A stretch of DNA of 64,000 nucleotides from Nymphaea colorata (taxonomy: Eukaryota; Streptophyta; Magnoliopsida; Nymphaeales; Nymphaeaceae), in contig NC_045142.1 of NCBI RefSeq assembly GCF_008831285.2, forward strand, positions 1,865,001 to 1,929,000. Reading direction: 5' to 3'. Below, in pieces: positions 1 through 13,700 of the stretch. The first letter of the stretch is position 1; each line of letters opens with the position of its first letter. The position numbers and the translations under genes were made by a program. The notes under the pieces are model-generated. The model saw only the letters and a program-made list of their open reading frames with translations. It had not been told where the DNA came from and made no database searches.

Positions 1-1592
1 AACATCCATTTCTTATGCTTAATGAAATGTCTTTGGTACAAGGTGACTTGTACGTTACATCGGAGCCAATTTTAACACATGATGCTCATAAACAGTGTAA
101 GCTAAACATGATACAAGAACTTGCTTTTGGGGATTATATAGCCCTAGGTGACTTATAGGAGTGAATTATATATATATAGTGAGAGAGTGAGAGAGAGATG
201 TGTGCATCATGGGATCCAATAGTTTAAGCTTATCGAGGCGTAGCTGTCAGCTTAATTGCGAAATGTATTTAAGAATAATAAGTTGTTAGTCAATAGTACA
301 TTATTATTCTCATTGTCAGCTTAAATAGGGGAAGTCCCTTATTATATTACCACATGCGATGGTTACAGGGCTATTATTGTTTCTTCCAAACTGCGCTGTA
401 CATGCGTTACCACCCCTTCAGCTCTTTGGATTCTAATACACTTGTTATTTGGTGCGTTAGTTGAGATTCACCTGTTCAAACGTGGTGTCAAATAATTATT
501 TATAATCCAGGGCAAGCACCACTTGCATATAAAGGAAACTATAAAGTTATGATATTGTATGGCTTTCCATATCATTCCAATGTACTATTAGGAATAACTT
601 GATGCTTCACATCCATTCTGTCTCAAGAAGTGGAAATCTCAACAGATTTCTAAAATTTCCCCTACGAGAACAATTCATTAATTTCTTGTCATCAAATTCT
701 ATTGATTGTTTAAATGGCGGGGCAGGAATAAATAAGTTGAATATAACTTAAGGAGCTGGGGAATGTTGATGTCCATGCAAGTACTACTGCGACTGGCCGC
801 TGGAGTTCTTTCTGTATTCTTGTAACTGCAGCAAGCACTGCCTGATGCTGTGTTGCTTTCATAAATTGGTTACTTATCTGTCATAGTTTCCTCTCTATGT
901 CATATTTAAGGAGCGTTCTGATCTCAGATTTAAAGGACCCAACTGAGAGTTTTTGAAAGGCTATTTTCTTAATCAATGAAGAGCAGATATTAAAGAAGTT
1001 TCAGGTTTACAAGTGGCAGAACCCCTTCAGCTTAAAAACAGAGCAAGTACAGTAGCTCTGGTGCACTCCTTCAATGCGGAAGATGACATATATGCTCCAT
1101 CGTGTACCAATGAGTAACGCGTAAGGTGTTCTGCCATATTCATTGTCGTGTAAATGTTGCAGATTGTATGCTTGAAAAATGTTATACACAATAATGGATG
1201 TGACCTAGAAACTGCAGATAACAGTAAACTAGTCTTCTCGTGAATTTCACTTATATAATAGCATAGTTGGTCGGATGCGCAGGCCGGTGAAGGTTTGGTC
1301 ATCAATTCGATTGCTGTAAGCAATGCTTCCCTAAATTGCAAATTGTGGATTTAAGATACTCTAGTTGAACGCTAGGCCTTACCTCATCATTTTCCATGCA
1401 AAACAAACACTTCGGCAATGTTTCTTCATCTTTTATTTCATTTCCCTTTTCTTACATTCTGCACAGAAGACCCAGTCATATTCCGTTTAACAAGAAGGAA
1501 AATAAATCTCCAGTCATCACGCCCTCAGCCTTTACAAGAGTCTGCAAAAGCAAGTTTCCGGCAGAAATATATAAAAAATAAATCTTCCTCTC

Positions 1593-1627
<35 letters not shown>

Positions 1628-3674
1628 TAATATGTATATATAATATGCTTTAATTTTCAATAAATGAAGAAATAAAGGTACAAATTTTTTTGGTGATTTT
1701 TTATGTACACGCGGCAGAGCCCCGTTGGCCTGGAAAAACAGCAGATATAATTGCATAGATCTGGTCATTCAACAGTAAATGTTATGTCCCATTACGTGGT
1801 AAAGGCTGAAAGTAACGCATACAAATAAATGGTGCCCTCTGCAACACATGTGTATGCACAGGACGTGCAGCTTGGCGTGCTTGCCCAATTGTTGTCTCCA
1901 TCTGACAATCAATATTCCGCCCTTCTGCCAATTTTTTGCAATTTTCTATCCTTTTCAAATATATATATATATATATATTAGTAGATATGACACCACTTGT
2001 GTAAGTGGTAAAAATGAAACTTCCTAAATTCATGTTAAAAAATTGTTTAAAACCAAATGTGAACCTTTTAAATGTGTTTATAAAAACTAATTTAATATAA
2101 ATCATGATTTAGTTCAAGTTATTTTTGTAAAAAAAAAATCTTTCAACTACCAACATTTTGATGTTGTAAAAGCCTTTTTATTTTTTATTATTAAAAAAAA
2201 TTATTTGGAACATCTACTAACTGATTTACTCGTTGAACTGATTCCTTTTGGTTAATCAACTACAAACGACCATCTAATAAAAAATCCAAAGAAATAATGC
2301 ACATATTTGGGGTCCAAGTATCTCCTCGAGAAAAACTTAGCAACAGAAAATTTCTCATGGATGACACATTTATATAGTCAAGATGATCCGAGCTTAGCTG
2401 AGCTGAGTTTAAATGAGTTGAGTTCTCAGTAACTAAATTCGACTCGTTTAACATTTCAAGCACAAATTTAAACTCGAGCTTTAAGTTGAATTTTCGGGTG
2501 GGTTCAAGTCCAACCCAAATTGGCTCTACTCATTGGGCAGCTCTACATTTGATTACTTCATGAATCTATCCCAACAAATTAGGATAAATTCATGAACTAA
2601 AATCTAGGTTATTTTTTTGAAACACATTTATGGAACACTAAAATAGTATTCTTGTTGCCAAATACACCATAAATATTATGAGATATATAAAAGTAAAGCG
2701 TACATGTATTCCCGTCGATGATAAGTGAAAAAATGTCACAATGCAGGTGGCGCGCGTCAGTATGCAGCTATGCTAATATAATATGCTGTATATGTATATA
2801 ACAGACAAAGTGTATAACATGACGTAGTTAGTGAGAGAGGAAGCTTTTGGAAGCACATGATTGAGCATTTTCTGTAGTCCAGCCTACCCAACCAGCCCAT
2901 TGTTCAGTTCATTTAATTTCTCTCTCTACACTTAACTTCCACCTCCTAAAAAATTAAATCTGTCTTGTCCCATCCATTTAAAGGCGTTGGCAAGATTCCC
3001 AGAAGAAGCTGGTAGCGAAATATAGCAACTCCAATAATCCAATCCCCGTCATTGTACATCCACAGTGCACAGCTTCCCTTCTTCTGCGCATATTCTTTTC
3101 TTGCCCTAAAAGAAACAGAAACAGCCAGACATCTAGAGAGAGAGAGAGAGAGAAACAAAGGGGAGAGCTAAGTTCTCCAGAACAGTAATTGAAAATTTTG
3201 CCTTCTTTCTCCCTCTAAAAATCCTCATCTTAGAACGCAGAAAAAGAACTTTCATTAACGAATTATATTCGGAACCAAAGAAACATAGATGGGTTTGTGG
3301 TCAATAGCAATAAAGTAGACAAAAAACCCAATGTCTCATCAGTTGAAAATGAATAAGAAGGAAGAACAGTGCCCTCGAAGCCTCTGTTCAATTCCTTCTA
3401 TCATTTCTCTTCTCCTACTGCTTTTTCCTTTGCCATGTTGAGTACAAACCAGGAATGGCATTTAACTCTTTTGTCCGCAACATGGGGAGCCAATCACCCT
3501 GCAACGCAGCTCATGGAGCTAGGGATCCGCATTATATATGTAGGATTCACCCGCCCTAGTCTCTGCAACTAGGACTGGTCAAAATTAAGAGCTCAATTAT
3601 CCAAGTCCTTGCTGGGACCCAATTCTTTATTAAGTATGTGAAAACTTATTCATAAACCAAGTCTTGATCAAGGC

Positions 3675-3871
3675 GCGTGGCATAGTCAGGACTTTTTTGT
3701 TGCGGGGGCCAAACTATAGTTTTAAAATTTTAACTAGGGCTTGATATAAAATTTTTCAAACTTTTTATATATATTAAACTGAATTCTTTAGATTCAAATA
3801 TAATTTTTTAAAGTTTTTAAATTCTGAGGAGGAGCCACGGCTCTTGCTGGCCCCTCCTTTCCTCCGCCCCT
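3675..3871. mobile_element. hAT-like MITE, same subfamily as 43282
   Basis: Begins GCGTGGCATAGTCAGG, contains GGGGGCCAAACTATAGTTTT and AGGAGGAGCCACGG, and ends CCTCCGCCCCTAAG. The order of motifs matches the copy at 43282. The left end is eroded. Confidence 0.55.
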
Positions 3872-4214
3872 AAGCATAGGTGATCGGATCAGCGACGAGT
3901 AGGGGGTTCAATTCTCAAAGGCATCAACATGCTCTATAGAAGTTGTTCTCATGGGGAGAGGAGCCAGAGCTGAGCATGAGCTTGATGTTCTCTTATTGCC
4001 GCCCATGACTGGGCTTGTTTCCTGGAATCCCTTTCTTTACAATTGATGTGGAACCTTGTAAGAACCAAAGCATTTACTGACCTCTGTTTGGAGGGTTGAG
4101 GACAATACTATTAAAAAGTTTAATACATCATATTTATTTGATCATATAATACACATAACACAGGAAACACATCTTAGGTCTATAACGCACACAAGAAACA
4201 TGCTGATACAACTT

Positions 4215-4338
4215 TAGATTTCAACTATTACAGATTTGAGATTCCTTCCGCTATGGGAAATTAAACACACTGTATATTTCAACTATCACAGATTTGAGAT
4301 TTTCTGGGATTTGAGATCTATGGGAAATTAAACACACC
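4215..4338. repeat. Two tandem copies of about 62 bp
   Basis: TTTCAACTATYACAGATTTG and CTATGGGAAATTAAACACAC occur twice in the same order. Confidence 0.75.
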
Positions 4339-7300
4339 TTAAAAGAAAAAGAAAGAAGGAGAAAGAGAAAGTGTTTTAACTTTTAAATGAAAAATACATC
4401 ATCCCCCAGTAAAATCAATGAAGAGAAAAAGACCTCCCACCTTAGAGGGACCAACGGTTTTTCAAGAGGAGTTGATTAGACTGATAAAGATTGATGAAGA
4501 AATGACTCTCGTTTTCCTTGAACGTCATGTTAGGAAGATGTCATTTCAAAGGCTCGAGCCTCTTCTTCTTCTTCTTCTTCTTCTTTTATTCCTTCTTTTA
4601 ATCTAAGAAAATCGTACTGTCTGTGTTGAAAACAAGGCCGTAGCCTCCGCCTGAAACCCAAAGGAAAGTACTGTCTGAGCATCTTCTTTTCTCTACGCCT
4701 TACCCGCTACGTTTAGTTATTGCACTAGAATAACGAAAAAAATGTTAAAATTTCATTTACGGTCCAACTTTTATCCGTAATATTTTGAAAAAAGCCTTCT
4801 TTTGTCTCGAATTCCTCATACAAGCTCCGGTGTTTTCTTATAATTACTAAATAAATGCACACTTTTACTATTAGATAAGCCTCACTCAATTCATACTTAA
4901 ATTATTCCACTTAAAGCTTACTTAATTGACCATTACAAGATCCAATTTAGCGGTTGGGATGGGAATGGACGGTTCTGACTCAGGTTGGATTAATCCACAT
5001 CTTAATTGGATCTCAACTCAAGGGCACAATGAATCGATTCAGCTCGAGCTCGATTCCATCTCGGCCGTCTAAACTCGACTAACTTGCTTATAAGCAAGTC
5101 AAGTTCAAGTGCAAATATATGCTTGCATTTAAATTCAACTCAATTTGACTACATAATGAATGCTAAAATATAATGAGAAAATAGTTAAATTAAAGGTGTT
5201 AGCAAGTTAAAAGAAATGAGACAGACTTAACAAAAACAAGTTAAATGAGTTGAACTTGAGCTCGACACTATATTGTCGAGTCAAACTCAAGTCTATTTTA
5301 TGAAGCTCGACTCAAGTTCAAGCAGAGCTAGCTCGAGTTTTTTTGGGTCAGCTCAAGCTGGGCTTGGCTCGTGTGCAAACCTAATCTCGGCCGATTGGAT
5401 TTGAGGTATTCAAACTTGGATCAAGCTTGGACCTGATTTTGAGAAATTCAATTAAGATCTGACTACCATAATGTCCAATTTTCATATGTAATTGAATGAG
5501 TGTAGAGATAAATGCAAAACAGTGTCTAATTTGAACCCAATTAACAAAAGAAACTCTTTCTTTTTGGTGTGTTTAAATGGATATGAATTTGGATCAGTAG
5601 TTGGACAAAACCCTAATTATAAGAGAACAATGTGAAAGAGTAGTACGCATTTTAAAAGTGATATAGTGTATCCTACGACCATTAATGTGCACATTTGTGA
5701 ATGAAAGTTGAGCACGTATCAGCAAAAGTTAAAACATAATCGTATCTTAAGATGATAATCAAAAGATAGGACCTAAACTGAAATTTCGTAAAGTTAGTAA
5801 TGAAGACCGTCATATTGTGACACATTACCAACTTTGCTATTAAAGATTTGAGTCATTTTTATAGGTGGACATTGTAGAAGCACGAAAACGCGAACTTTGA
5901 ATTTTTTTATTGTGGTTTTCAAGCAAAGAATCTCGAAGCTAATTAAACTATTAAAAAAAGAATTGAAAAGCTCGCACTTGGACAGGTCTATGTTGGGAAA
6001 ATTCTATTTAATGGCCAATATTATATTCCTTGTCGTGAGGAAGTCTCACTTTTAATTTTTCATATTCACTTCTTGTTTTTATATAAAATGTTGATGTAAG
6101 ATCTACCCTTCCTCTTTTTTTCTCTTTTTTTTTCTTTTTTTTTAAGGTGAGTGGTTTTTTTTTTTTTTTAACTGTTACCCATGTACCTCTTACTCCCGAG
6201 GTTCACTGAACACATAGTTAGAGACTATGTTACCAGGGTGTGACAAGAAAGAACAAGCACCCGGGTCGACGCGACGTGGGTGCAGGTGCGACCCATATTC
6301 ACACCAAAAGCACCACGTTAATTTGAGTTTTTTTTTAATAAATTTGATATTGTTAATATATTATAATAATAAATTAATAATAATAATAAATATTCTTGCT
6401 GCACCGTCACACCTAAATTTTTTGAGATATACCATGCCGGCACCTGCATCTTATCTTGGACATAGTTTTGAGACCTTCTACTGTTTAGAGGAATAATGCA
6501 ATGAGTCTGACAATGACCAAATGTTTTGTAAAAAAGTACCCACCATTTCAGGAGTACAAAATTATTCATGGCACTTTAAATTTAACAAAATTGAACTTCA
6601 AGTGCCTAGTTTTTTTTCTCCCATCGAAATTATACATCCTTTTGAACCCAAAAAAAAAAAAATTGAAGAAGGACAAAATGCAACAAAAATTAGAAAAGTG
6701 GAGTTTCCGGTTGCACTTTTCCAGAGAAAACATATCAAAAAGAGGCAAATGTGCAGCAGAGAAGAGATTTGAGTGATTTTCTTCTCAATCTGTTGTGATG
6801 AACGTCAAATCCCAAATAGAAAGTATTCAAAGATGAACAAAAGAAAGAAAGCAAATCTATCTTGTATCAATTGTCCTTTGACCGCAACAACCAACCTTTT
6901 CATGAGTGGAAAAGCAATTATTTGACCATTTCCCTCTCCGTCTCTCTCGTGAATGAATACATGCATCTACGCACAGTCAACTATGTTAGAATGACATAAT
7001 CGTGTTGAATATGTGCACCATTTGTGGGACAGCAGCATCAGAAAACTGGAAAAACCTGCTCTCTTCTTTCTTCCTGGTCGGTTAGTCTCTCTTTCTCCTT
7101 ACCACACACTGACTTTAGTTGCAAAGATTGATTCAGACAGCTGCATGATTACGTCAAACAGTTAGATCAAGTTGCAAGCTTGGATTTGATGAGCTAATTT
7201 TCAGACTGCTCATCAGCGAAGAACAAAAACAATCTTGAGAACATTGTCTTGGATGTAGATTGTTGCAAACAAGCCGAAGGAATTATCCATACGACTTGCG

Positions 7301-7550
7301 TTCCGAAGTGAAACCATTTTCGCTTAACCGATATACAAATTTTGAAAAATTATATTTTGATTTCTGTTAAAATTATGAAATTATAATTCGGTCCCTAATG
7401 AAAAATTAGGGGCTCCACCTCTGGATAGGAAATTTTGAACAATATGAGTATAACCTGTTTGAATAATATTGATAGATTAATTATGAGCATCAACAACATG
7501 AGCATCACTATGAAGTTGTGTAGTATGATAGGTAGAATACAAGCAAAATA

Positions 7551-7710
7551 GGGCAGTTTGGCATTCATAACATATTGTTACTGTCCAATGAATCTGATCA
7601 AAATTTGGTGTAAGATTCATGGAACTCTATGTTATAGGGTTTCATGAAGCTGCCTCAACTTTTTTGGAGCAGGTTCAGTAACATTTTGGTACTCATGCCA
7701 AAATGCCTCT
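7551..7710. mobile_element. Tourist-like MITE, degenerate relative of 36067
   Basis: Begins GGGCAGTTTGGCATTCATAA and ends TACTCATGCCAAAATGCCTC, the same terminal words as the 36067 element. The interior also shares AAGATTCATG-type words. The target duplication has decayed. Confidence 0.55.
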
Positions 7711-7837
7711 TACTATATTCAATTTATATATCCAATTTATTGGATCAAATATGAGTTCGACTTTTAAATTGAAAATTAAAATCTGATTTCTGAAATCTCA
7801 ACAGACTCTGAATCCTACTTTTACCTAAATCCGAACT

Positions 7838-8030
7838 GCATTATAATATATTAAAAACCTACTTAATGTATGGATATCGAATCTAGAAAATTTGACTGAT
7901 CATATTGATGCTCATTTACTAATCTGGTACTTAATGCAATATATTAAAAGCCAGCTTAATGTATAGATATTGGATAGAGGAAAATTTAACGTGATCATAT
8001 TGATGCTCATTTACTAATCTATCATTTCGA
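7838..8030. repeat. Two tandem copies of about 95 bp
   Basis: Both copies contain AATATATTAAAA, CTTAATGTATRGATAT and CATATTGATGCTCATTTACT followed by AATCT. The offset between copies is about 95 bases. Confidence 0.75.
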
Positions 8031-8186
8031 ATCAAAACTGAATCCAAATATGATCAGATGTCAATTTTTAAACCTAAAAATTGGTCATATAATTGAGATA
8101 TTAAAATTTTCCTATATCTTTCTTTTAAAGAAGTTTGGTTAGATATCTGATCTAAATCAATTCCATTGAAACCTCTGGTGGGTGGG

Positions 8187-8405
8187 CAGTAGCGGAGCTA
8201 CTTTGTAACTGGTGTGGGCCAGTGGGCCACTGCCCACGCTGGCCCCGGAAATCATGTATTGTGGACTAAACTGGACCCATGTTCAGCTATGTCTAGATAC
8301 ATATAGTCCCACACCAAATCTAAGTCAGTATGCCACAAGCACTCATCCTCTTAAACCAGAGGTCGGTTGGCACCCTTCAACCAAAATTTTCTAGCTCCGC
8401 CACAG
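8187..8405. mobile_element. hAT-type MITE with perfect 8-bp target duplication
   Basis: A 219-bp element. The left end is CAGTAGCGGAGCTA and the right end TAGCTCCGCCACAG, matching as inverted repeats at 12 of 14 positions. It is flanked on both sides by TGGGTGGG (8179-8186 and 8406-8413), an exact 8-bp target-site duplication typical of hAT transposition. It has no coding capacity. Confidence 0.85.
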
Positions 8406-8914
8406 TGGGTGGGTTGAACAAACCAGCGGTTGACATTAATGGCTGAAGATTTCTCCAAGCAGGTCTTTATCAACTGAAATGGTATAAAACGTGAAAAACA
8501 AGTTAGTCGTATAAAAAAAGAAAAAAACACCAAAAAATAAAAAACACGTATAATGCCCGTGTTATACATATTATACCCATTTTTTTTTGTTTTTTTGTTT
8601 TTTTATTAATTTTTATTTTTTTTATAATTTTTAAGATTTATTAAATGTTTTAATTTTTTAAAAAATTTGTAGATATATTTTCGAGATATACAACTTTGCC
8701 GTATTATATCCAAGAGGCGGTCTCACCCTAAGAGTGTAGACACTCTTACCATGTGTAATGGATCATGGATGAAATTCATCTACAGTAACATCCACGCTCA
8801 TCAAACACCCATAACTGATAATGCTCATGTTTCTTGTACCCGAAAATATTAAATAGTTGTGAGATCTTCTAAGTTCTTGGTGCATGCGTTGAAACTTGTC
8901 AATGCAGATCACTA

Positions 8915-9085
8915 TAATTAAGGGCAGAACTAAAATTCTTTTATTGTAGGAGCCAAACTATAGTTTCAAAATTTTAACAGGAGATGAAATATAGTTTTTC
9001 AAATCTTTTATAAGGTTAAACCATAATTTTTAAAATTTACGTGTAAAATTTTGAATTTCTAAAAATCCGAGGAGGGGTCATGGCA
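8915..9085. mobile_element. Eroded hAT-like MITE copy
   Basis: GAGCCAAACTATAGTTTCAA, a run of AAAATTT segments and CCGAGGAGGGGTCATGG follow the same order as the 3675 copy. The termini are not clear. Confidence 0.5.
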
Positions 9086-10255
9086 GGCAGCATTTTATCA
9101 ATAACCCAAGTCTCAATCGTTCTTGTCCTCAACTGAAAGGTTCTTCCCCTTTGTTTTTTCACCACTTAGGTTGGGGCATTTCCTCATAAAAATCAACTGG
9201 CTGATAAAAGTCCTATAAACTTGTTTGTGGTTTGGAAAATACAAATTTATATTCTTCCAACTCTTGATTAGGAATAACAGGTCAATATATCCAATTTAGA
9301 TTGGATATCTGATCGAACCATTTGGAAAAAATCAGATATGAATAAAAAAAAGTATTCGATTAAGAAATCAGATCGGATTTGGATTTAAAAAATGACATCC
9401 AATCAGATTCAAAAATATATAAATATCTGATCGGATACAGATTCAAATTCGGATCGGCTTTAGTTTTAAATAAATATAATATATCAAATGCTCCTACATT
9501 TTGAAAATTGGCTGGATACGGTTCAAAATTTGGATTCAATTTCAGATATGAACGTAAAGTCCGATTCGAATTCGGACATGAATGTAAAATCAGATTTGAA
9601 TCCAAATAGATCCGGATTCAGATATGGCTTTTTTTCATTTGTATTTGAATCCAAATTTGAATGAAAGTAGTTGAATATAAAAAAAAAAAAGCAGATATGG
9701 TTAAGAGTATATGTGACTGAAATCAATCTGATCCATTGACATCTCTAATACCAATTGATTCTTTAACATTTCTCAATATTAAGGAGATATTTGATAGCCA
9801 TGGATATCAGATAATTCCAGATCCAGTTTTAAAAACCTTGTATCTGAACTCCAATGTGGAAGCTAGGGGTGGTCGGACCTCATATCTTCCGATATAATAT
9901 CCCCAAAAACTTTATTTTAGATTGATTTCAATTCATGAAAGTTTGTTTAAGCCAAGGTCATCAAATCAGTTTGCTATCAATTCAATTTATATTGGCCGAT
10001 TAACGCTAATTTTGGAAACAATATAGACATAGATGACAACATGATGTGTAAAGCTCAAAAACACTTCCCCACTTAAACATCAACCTGATGATGTGGAAGA
10101 CGCCGCACAAAATCCAATGGCATTAGAATCATAATTAAAACATATTAGCTCCAAAGGCGATAGCGCAACTGGGTGGTAATCTTCACATACAAAGTCGCTT
10201 TTACATCTCAATGTACTGTTTCTTTGAATTGTCCCTTCCTACCTAGGTCTTGAAG

Positions 10256-10408
10256 CAGTGGCGTAGTCACATGGTGTGGCTGGTGTGGGCAGTTGCCCAC
10301 ACCACTCTCATAAAATTAGTTTATGTTAATATTTTGATATATTTGATTGTTATATATATAAGTGTCGATATGTGCCATCACCAGAAAAAATTTCTGACTC
10401 CGCTAATG
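10256..10408. mobile_element. hAT-type MITE, degenerate
   Basis: A 153-bp element with ends CAGTGGCGTAGTCA and TGACTCCGCTAATG (11 of 14 as inverted repeats). Flanks TCTTGAAG and TCCTGAAA are an 8-bp duplication with two mismatches. The internal palindrome TGTGGGCAGTTGCCCACA is shared in part with the copy at 8187 and a fragment at about 41030. It lies about 340 bp upstream of the thylakoid gene start. Confidence 0.75.
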
Positions 10409-10678
10409 TCCTGAAACAACTTTAGATTTCAGACACGAAGTGAAAGTAGGGGAAGGTTTCGGCCTCTCGTGCCATTGGCAGAACTGAAAGATATTTTCTA
10501 AACATTGGATATGGTCGAGTAAAGAAGAATGGACATGTAATGTTGGATCCAGCAATAAGATAGGGACATCAGGACCCGAAGCCTATGAGGGGTCGGGTTT
10601 ACGAACCCGAACTTTCGGTTCTAGTCCGAGTCGGTGTACCATCTCCTCATCCGGATCGGATAATTCAAAATCTTACAG

Positions 10679-10684
10679 GATAAG
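10679..10684 (+). promoter_or_regulatory. I-box-like GATAAG upstream of the thylakoid gene
   Basis: GATAAG lies 61 bases before the start codon. I-boxes are common in light-regulated photosynthesis promoters, and this gene encodes a thylakoid protein. The motif is only six bases and the transcription start is unknown, so it may lie in the leader. Confidence 0.25.
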
Positions 10685-10744
10685 GCTCCTTGGCGGATAA
10701 ATACGCGCCAGGAGGACTTCCCTCGCGCGCTTCCCCTGCCACTG

Positions 10745-13700
10745 ATGGCCATGGCTGCCCTCAACGTCTCTCTCTGCTCCACTGCAACGTCCAGAACCTT
10801 CGGTTCCAGCGATTCCCGGTCGCCGAAGCTTCGATCGATCGCCTCCGTCAGGTCTCCTATCCGAAGAAAGCCTTCTCCGGTAATTCCTTTCCCTAGCAAA
10901 CCTTTTTCCTGGAGAATGCCGTTTCCTTTCCTTCTCCTTCCCGCTCATCTGGCGCTTTCGGTTTCTCAGTTGAATCAGGCGTCGAGAATCGAGATCCCGA
11001 CCAATCTCGTGTCCGCGATTGGAGAGTCCGTCGCGGGGGCTGGCCTTCTGGCTCTTCTTGCTGCGTCGTTGTGCTTCGGCGATCCGGCATTGGCGTATAA
11101 GGTGAATCGGTTCTTCGATTCGATTTCGTTACTTCGTGCTTATGTCGGCCCAACTGTGTTAAAGTGCTTTTGCTTTTTTTTTTTTTTTAATTGGTGGTCA
11201 TTTGTTCCTTGAATGACTTCTCCTGGATGAATCGCATTCCTTCATGCTTTCTTCACTTTAATTTTGACTTATTTTGTCGGAATTTGCTATAATGGGCCAT
11301 TGAATCAACGTATTTCCGAGGGCTTTGGTGTTCTTTGGTTTCACATTTTTTCTTGCTATGGTCTATAGTGTCATTGAATTGCAATTCCCGAATCTGTGTC
11401 GTATGTAGGAAGAGCTAGTTTCAGCTCCTGCTGCATTTATTGTAAATGACAAATAAAACCCTGCAAGTAGGTCTCTGTTGGAATCCCTGTGGAATTCCAA
11501 ACCTGTTTCAAAACCTTAACGACCACATTCAATAAGCAACAAAGTCTCTGCTGCTTGTTTTCTACGACTCGTTCGTCCTGCTCCTAGAAAGTTATGCACT
11601 TCCCAAGTGTTGTTGCTATAGACAAGTTATATGCTAGGCCAGATTTTAACTGTATTAGGTGCGTGCGTAATTGTCAGTTTACCTGCATCAGATGGCCAAG
11701 TCCGTGGCTGTAATAATGCATGGGCAACCTGATCGTTATTCTTGCATGTGAGAGGAACGTCTATGTCTACTGAAAAACACATGTTACTTTGTCTGCATTT
11801 TATGCATTCTTGTTCAATCCAGACCGTTTTGATCTTGACATCTATCTTTAATCTTCTCGAATGTATTACACATTACACATCCTCATTTTGGGTAGATTCG
11901 ATCAAATTCAGCATTGCAAGATCTAATTTTGGGACAAATGTCGATGGTAGAGTTGGCAGCAACTACATAGTTTGTAACCTAGATAAGATTAAGCTTATGA
12001 CTATGTAAAAAAAGAGTAGATACAGTATCTTTCTGTTTAGTTTATTGCAAAGTGTTAGGATCAACATGAAGCACTCTCTCTGTCTCTCTCACTCGCTCAC
12101 TCATTCACTCTCTCATGCATGTATGTGTGTGTGCATGTGTGTGTGTAGATTGGTGGATAAGGAATACAATAGTTATCTTGTTCAATATGTCATTTTTCCT
12201 ACATAGGTAAATAACCTATTCAAATATCACCAGGTGCATATATTTCATTTCACGAATGTGTTTTTACTTAGCATTAATTTCAGTCTTTCACATATAAAAT
12301 CTATTCTGATCATTATTTGATGTGAGTAAATTTGCCAATCATTTCTTGGTATTGAAGCATCTAAAATTTGGTATGGGCAATGGCGGTGTGAAAGGGTGGT
12401 GGTCCTTATGGTGCTGAAGTTACTCGTGGCCAAGATCTTACTGGCAAAGATTTTAGCGGGAGAAGTCTGGTTAAGCAAGACTTTAAAACAGTAAGCATCA
12501 ATTTAGACTGTTCTGTAGCTTAATGGGTCTCTGTCTTTGATACAAGGGACTGGTTTTCTTCATGTTATGTATTGCTCATTATGTTGGACAGTTGTTCATT
12601 CTTTCTTCCTTCTTTGTTTCAGTCGATTCTGCGGCAAGCCAACTTCAAAGGTGCAAAGTTAGTGGGTGCAAGTTTCTTTGATGCAGATTTGACAGGTCTT
12701 TGCCTTTTATTGTGAAAAAGAAATGGTTACAATTTTGTTCCAATAATTTTATTTTTCTTTATATGTGGTGAAGAAGTGGAAAAATTTTCCCAGTTCATTT
12801 TGTTATTTATATGAACTTAGGTTAAGTTGGAGTTCTTGTTACTTTTTGCAAATAAATCTTAAAAGCTCTCTTGAACTTGAAGTTTGCTTAGTTCAAAGTA
12901 TGCATGATGAAACAGCATTGACAAAATAGTGAACTACACAGTAGAAGCACTATCACTGACAAGATATTAATCATTACTTGGTTCTTTGATTATCATAACC
13001 ACAGTTCACCTGAAAATATTTCATTACAGCTTTTCTGTACTCCTGAACAATGCTGTTCGTACATATTCACAAGATGTATCTTTATCTTCTCACTCTAAAT
13101 ACGTGTTAGTTTGATTATTTTTGCATCCTATTTGTTGCTGCCCGGACTTTTACTGATCTACTTTTCACAAACTGTATAATGCCAGGGGCTGACCTTTCAG
13201 ATGCAGATCTTAGATTTGCAGACTTTTCACTAGCAAATGTTGCAAAGGTTATCAAAGTTTTCTTGTTATCCAATTGCCAATCATTCCTGTCTTAGGCTTA
13301 TGTCCATTTTATCTACTTGTTTTCTTGTGGTTAATATTGAAGAAGCTAGTCTCGACCTTTCCAAAGGTAGTACCTTACTGAAGGTTGGCATGGTACTCTG
13401 GATTTGCCTTGAACCTTTCATAGTTTTTCTTGTACTGATTAAATAACAAAATAAATTATCATAGGAGTGTTTGTGTGTTCGAGATTCATGTAAAAGGAAG
13501 CATAATAAAAGCTTTTTTGTGTGTTCGTGTGTGTTTAAGTAATTATTTTATTAATGAAATGGTAGAGAAAAAAAAAACAGATTTGAATAGTGGGCAGATA
13601 GAGAAAGCGGATGATCATTGCCTTGCAGCGGGATAGACTCGTGCAAATTGAAAAACATGGAGGCAGGACCATTTTATGGTTCCATGTTTATCTATTTTAG

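Larger units (their letters stand above)
1..10600. other. Gene-free flank with MITEs and word repeats
   Basis: No open frame here resembles a protein. Contents are the MITEs near 3675, 7551, 8187, 8915 and 10256, tandem pairs at 4215 and 7838, a (CTT)n tract at about 4561-4585, (TA)n near 1597-1629 and 1960-1978, and degenerate word repeats near 2380-2560, 4950-5460 and 9290-9740. I see nothing recognisable in 1-1590. Confidence 0.7.
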
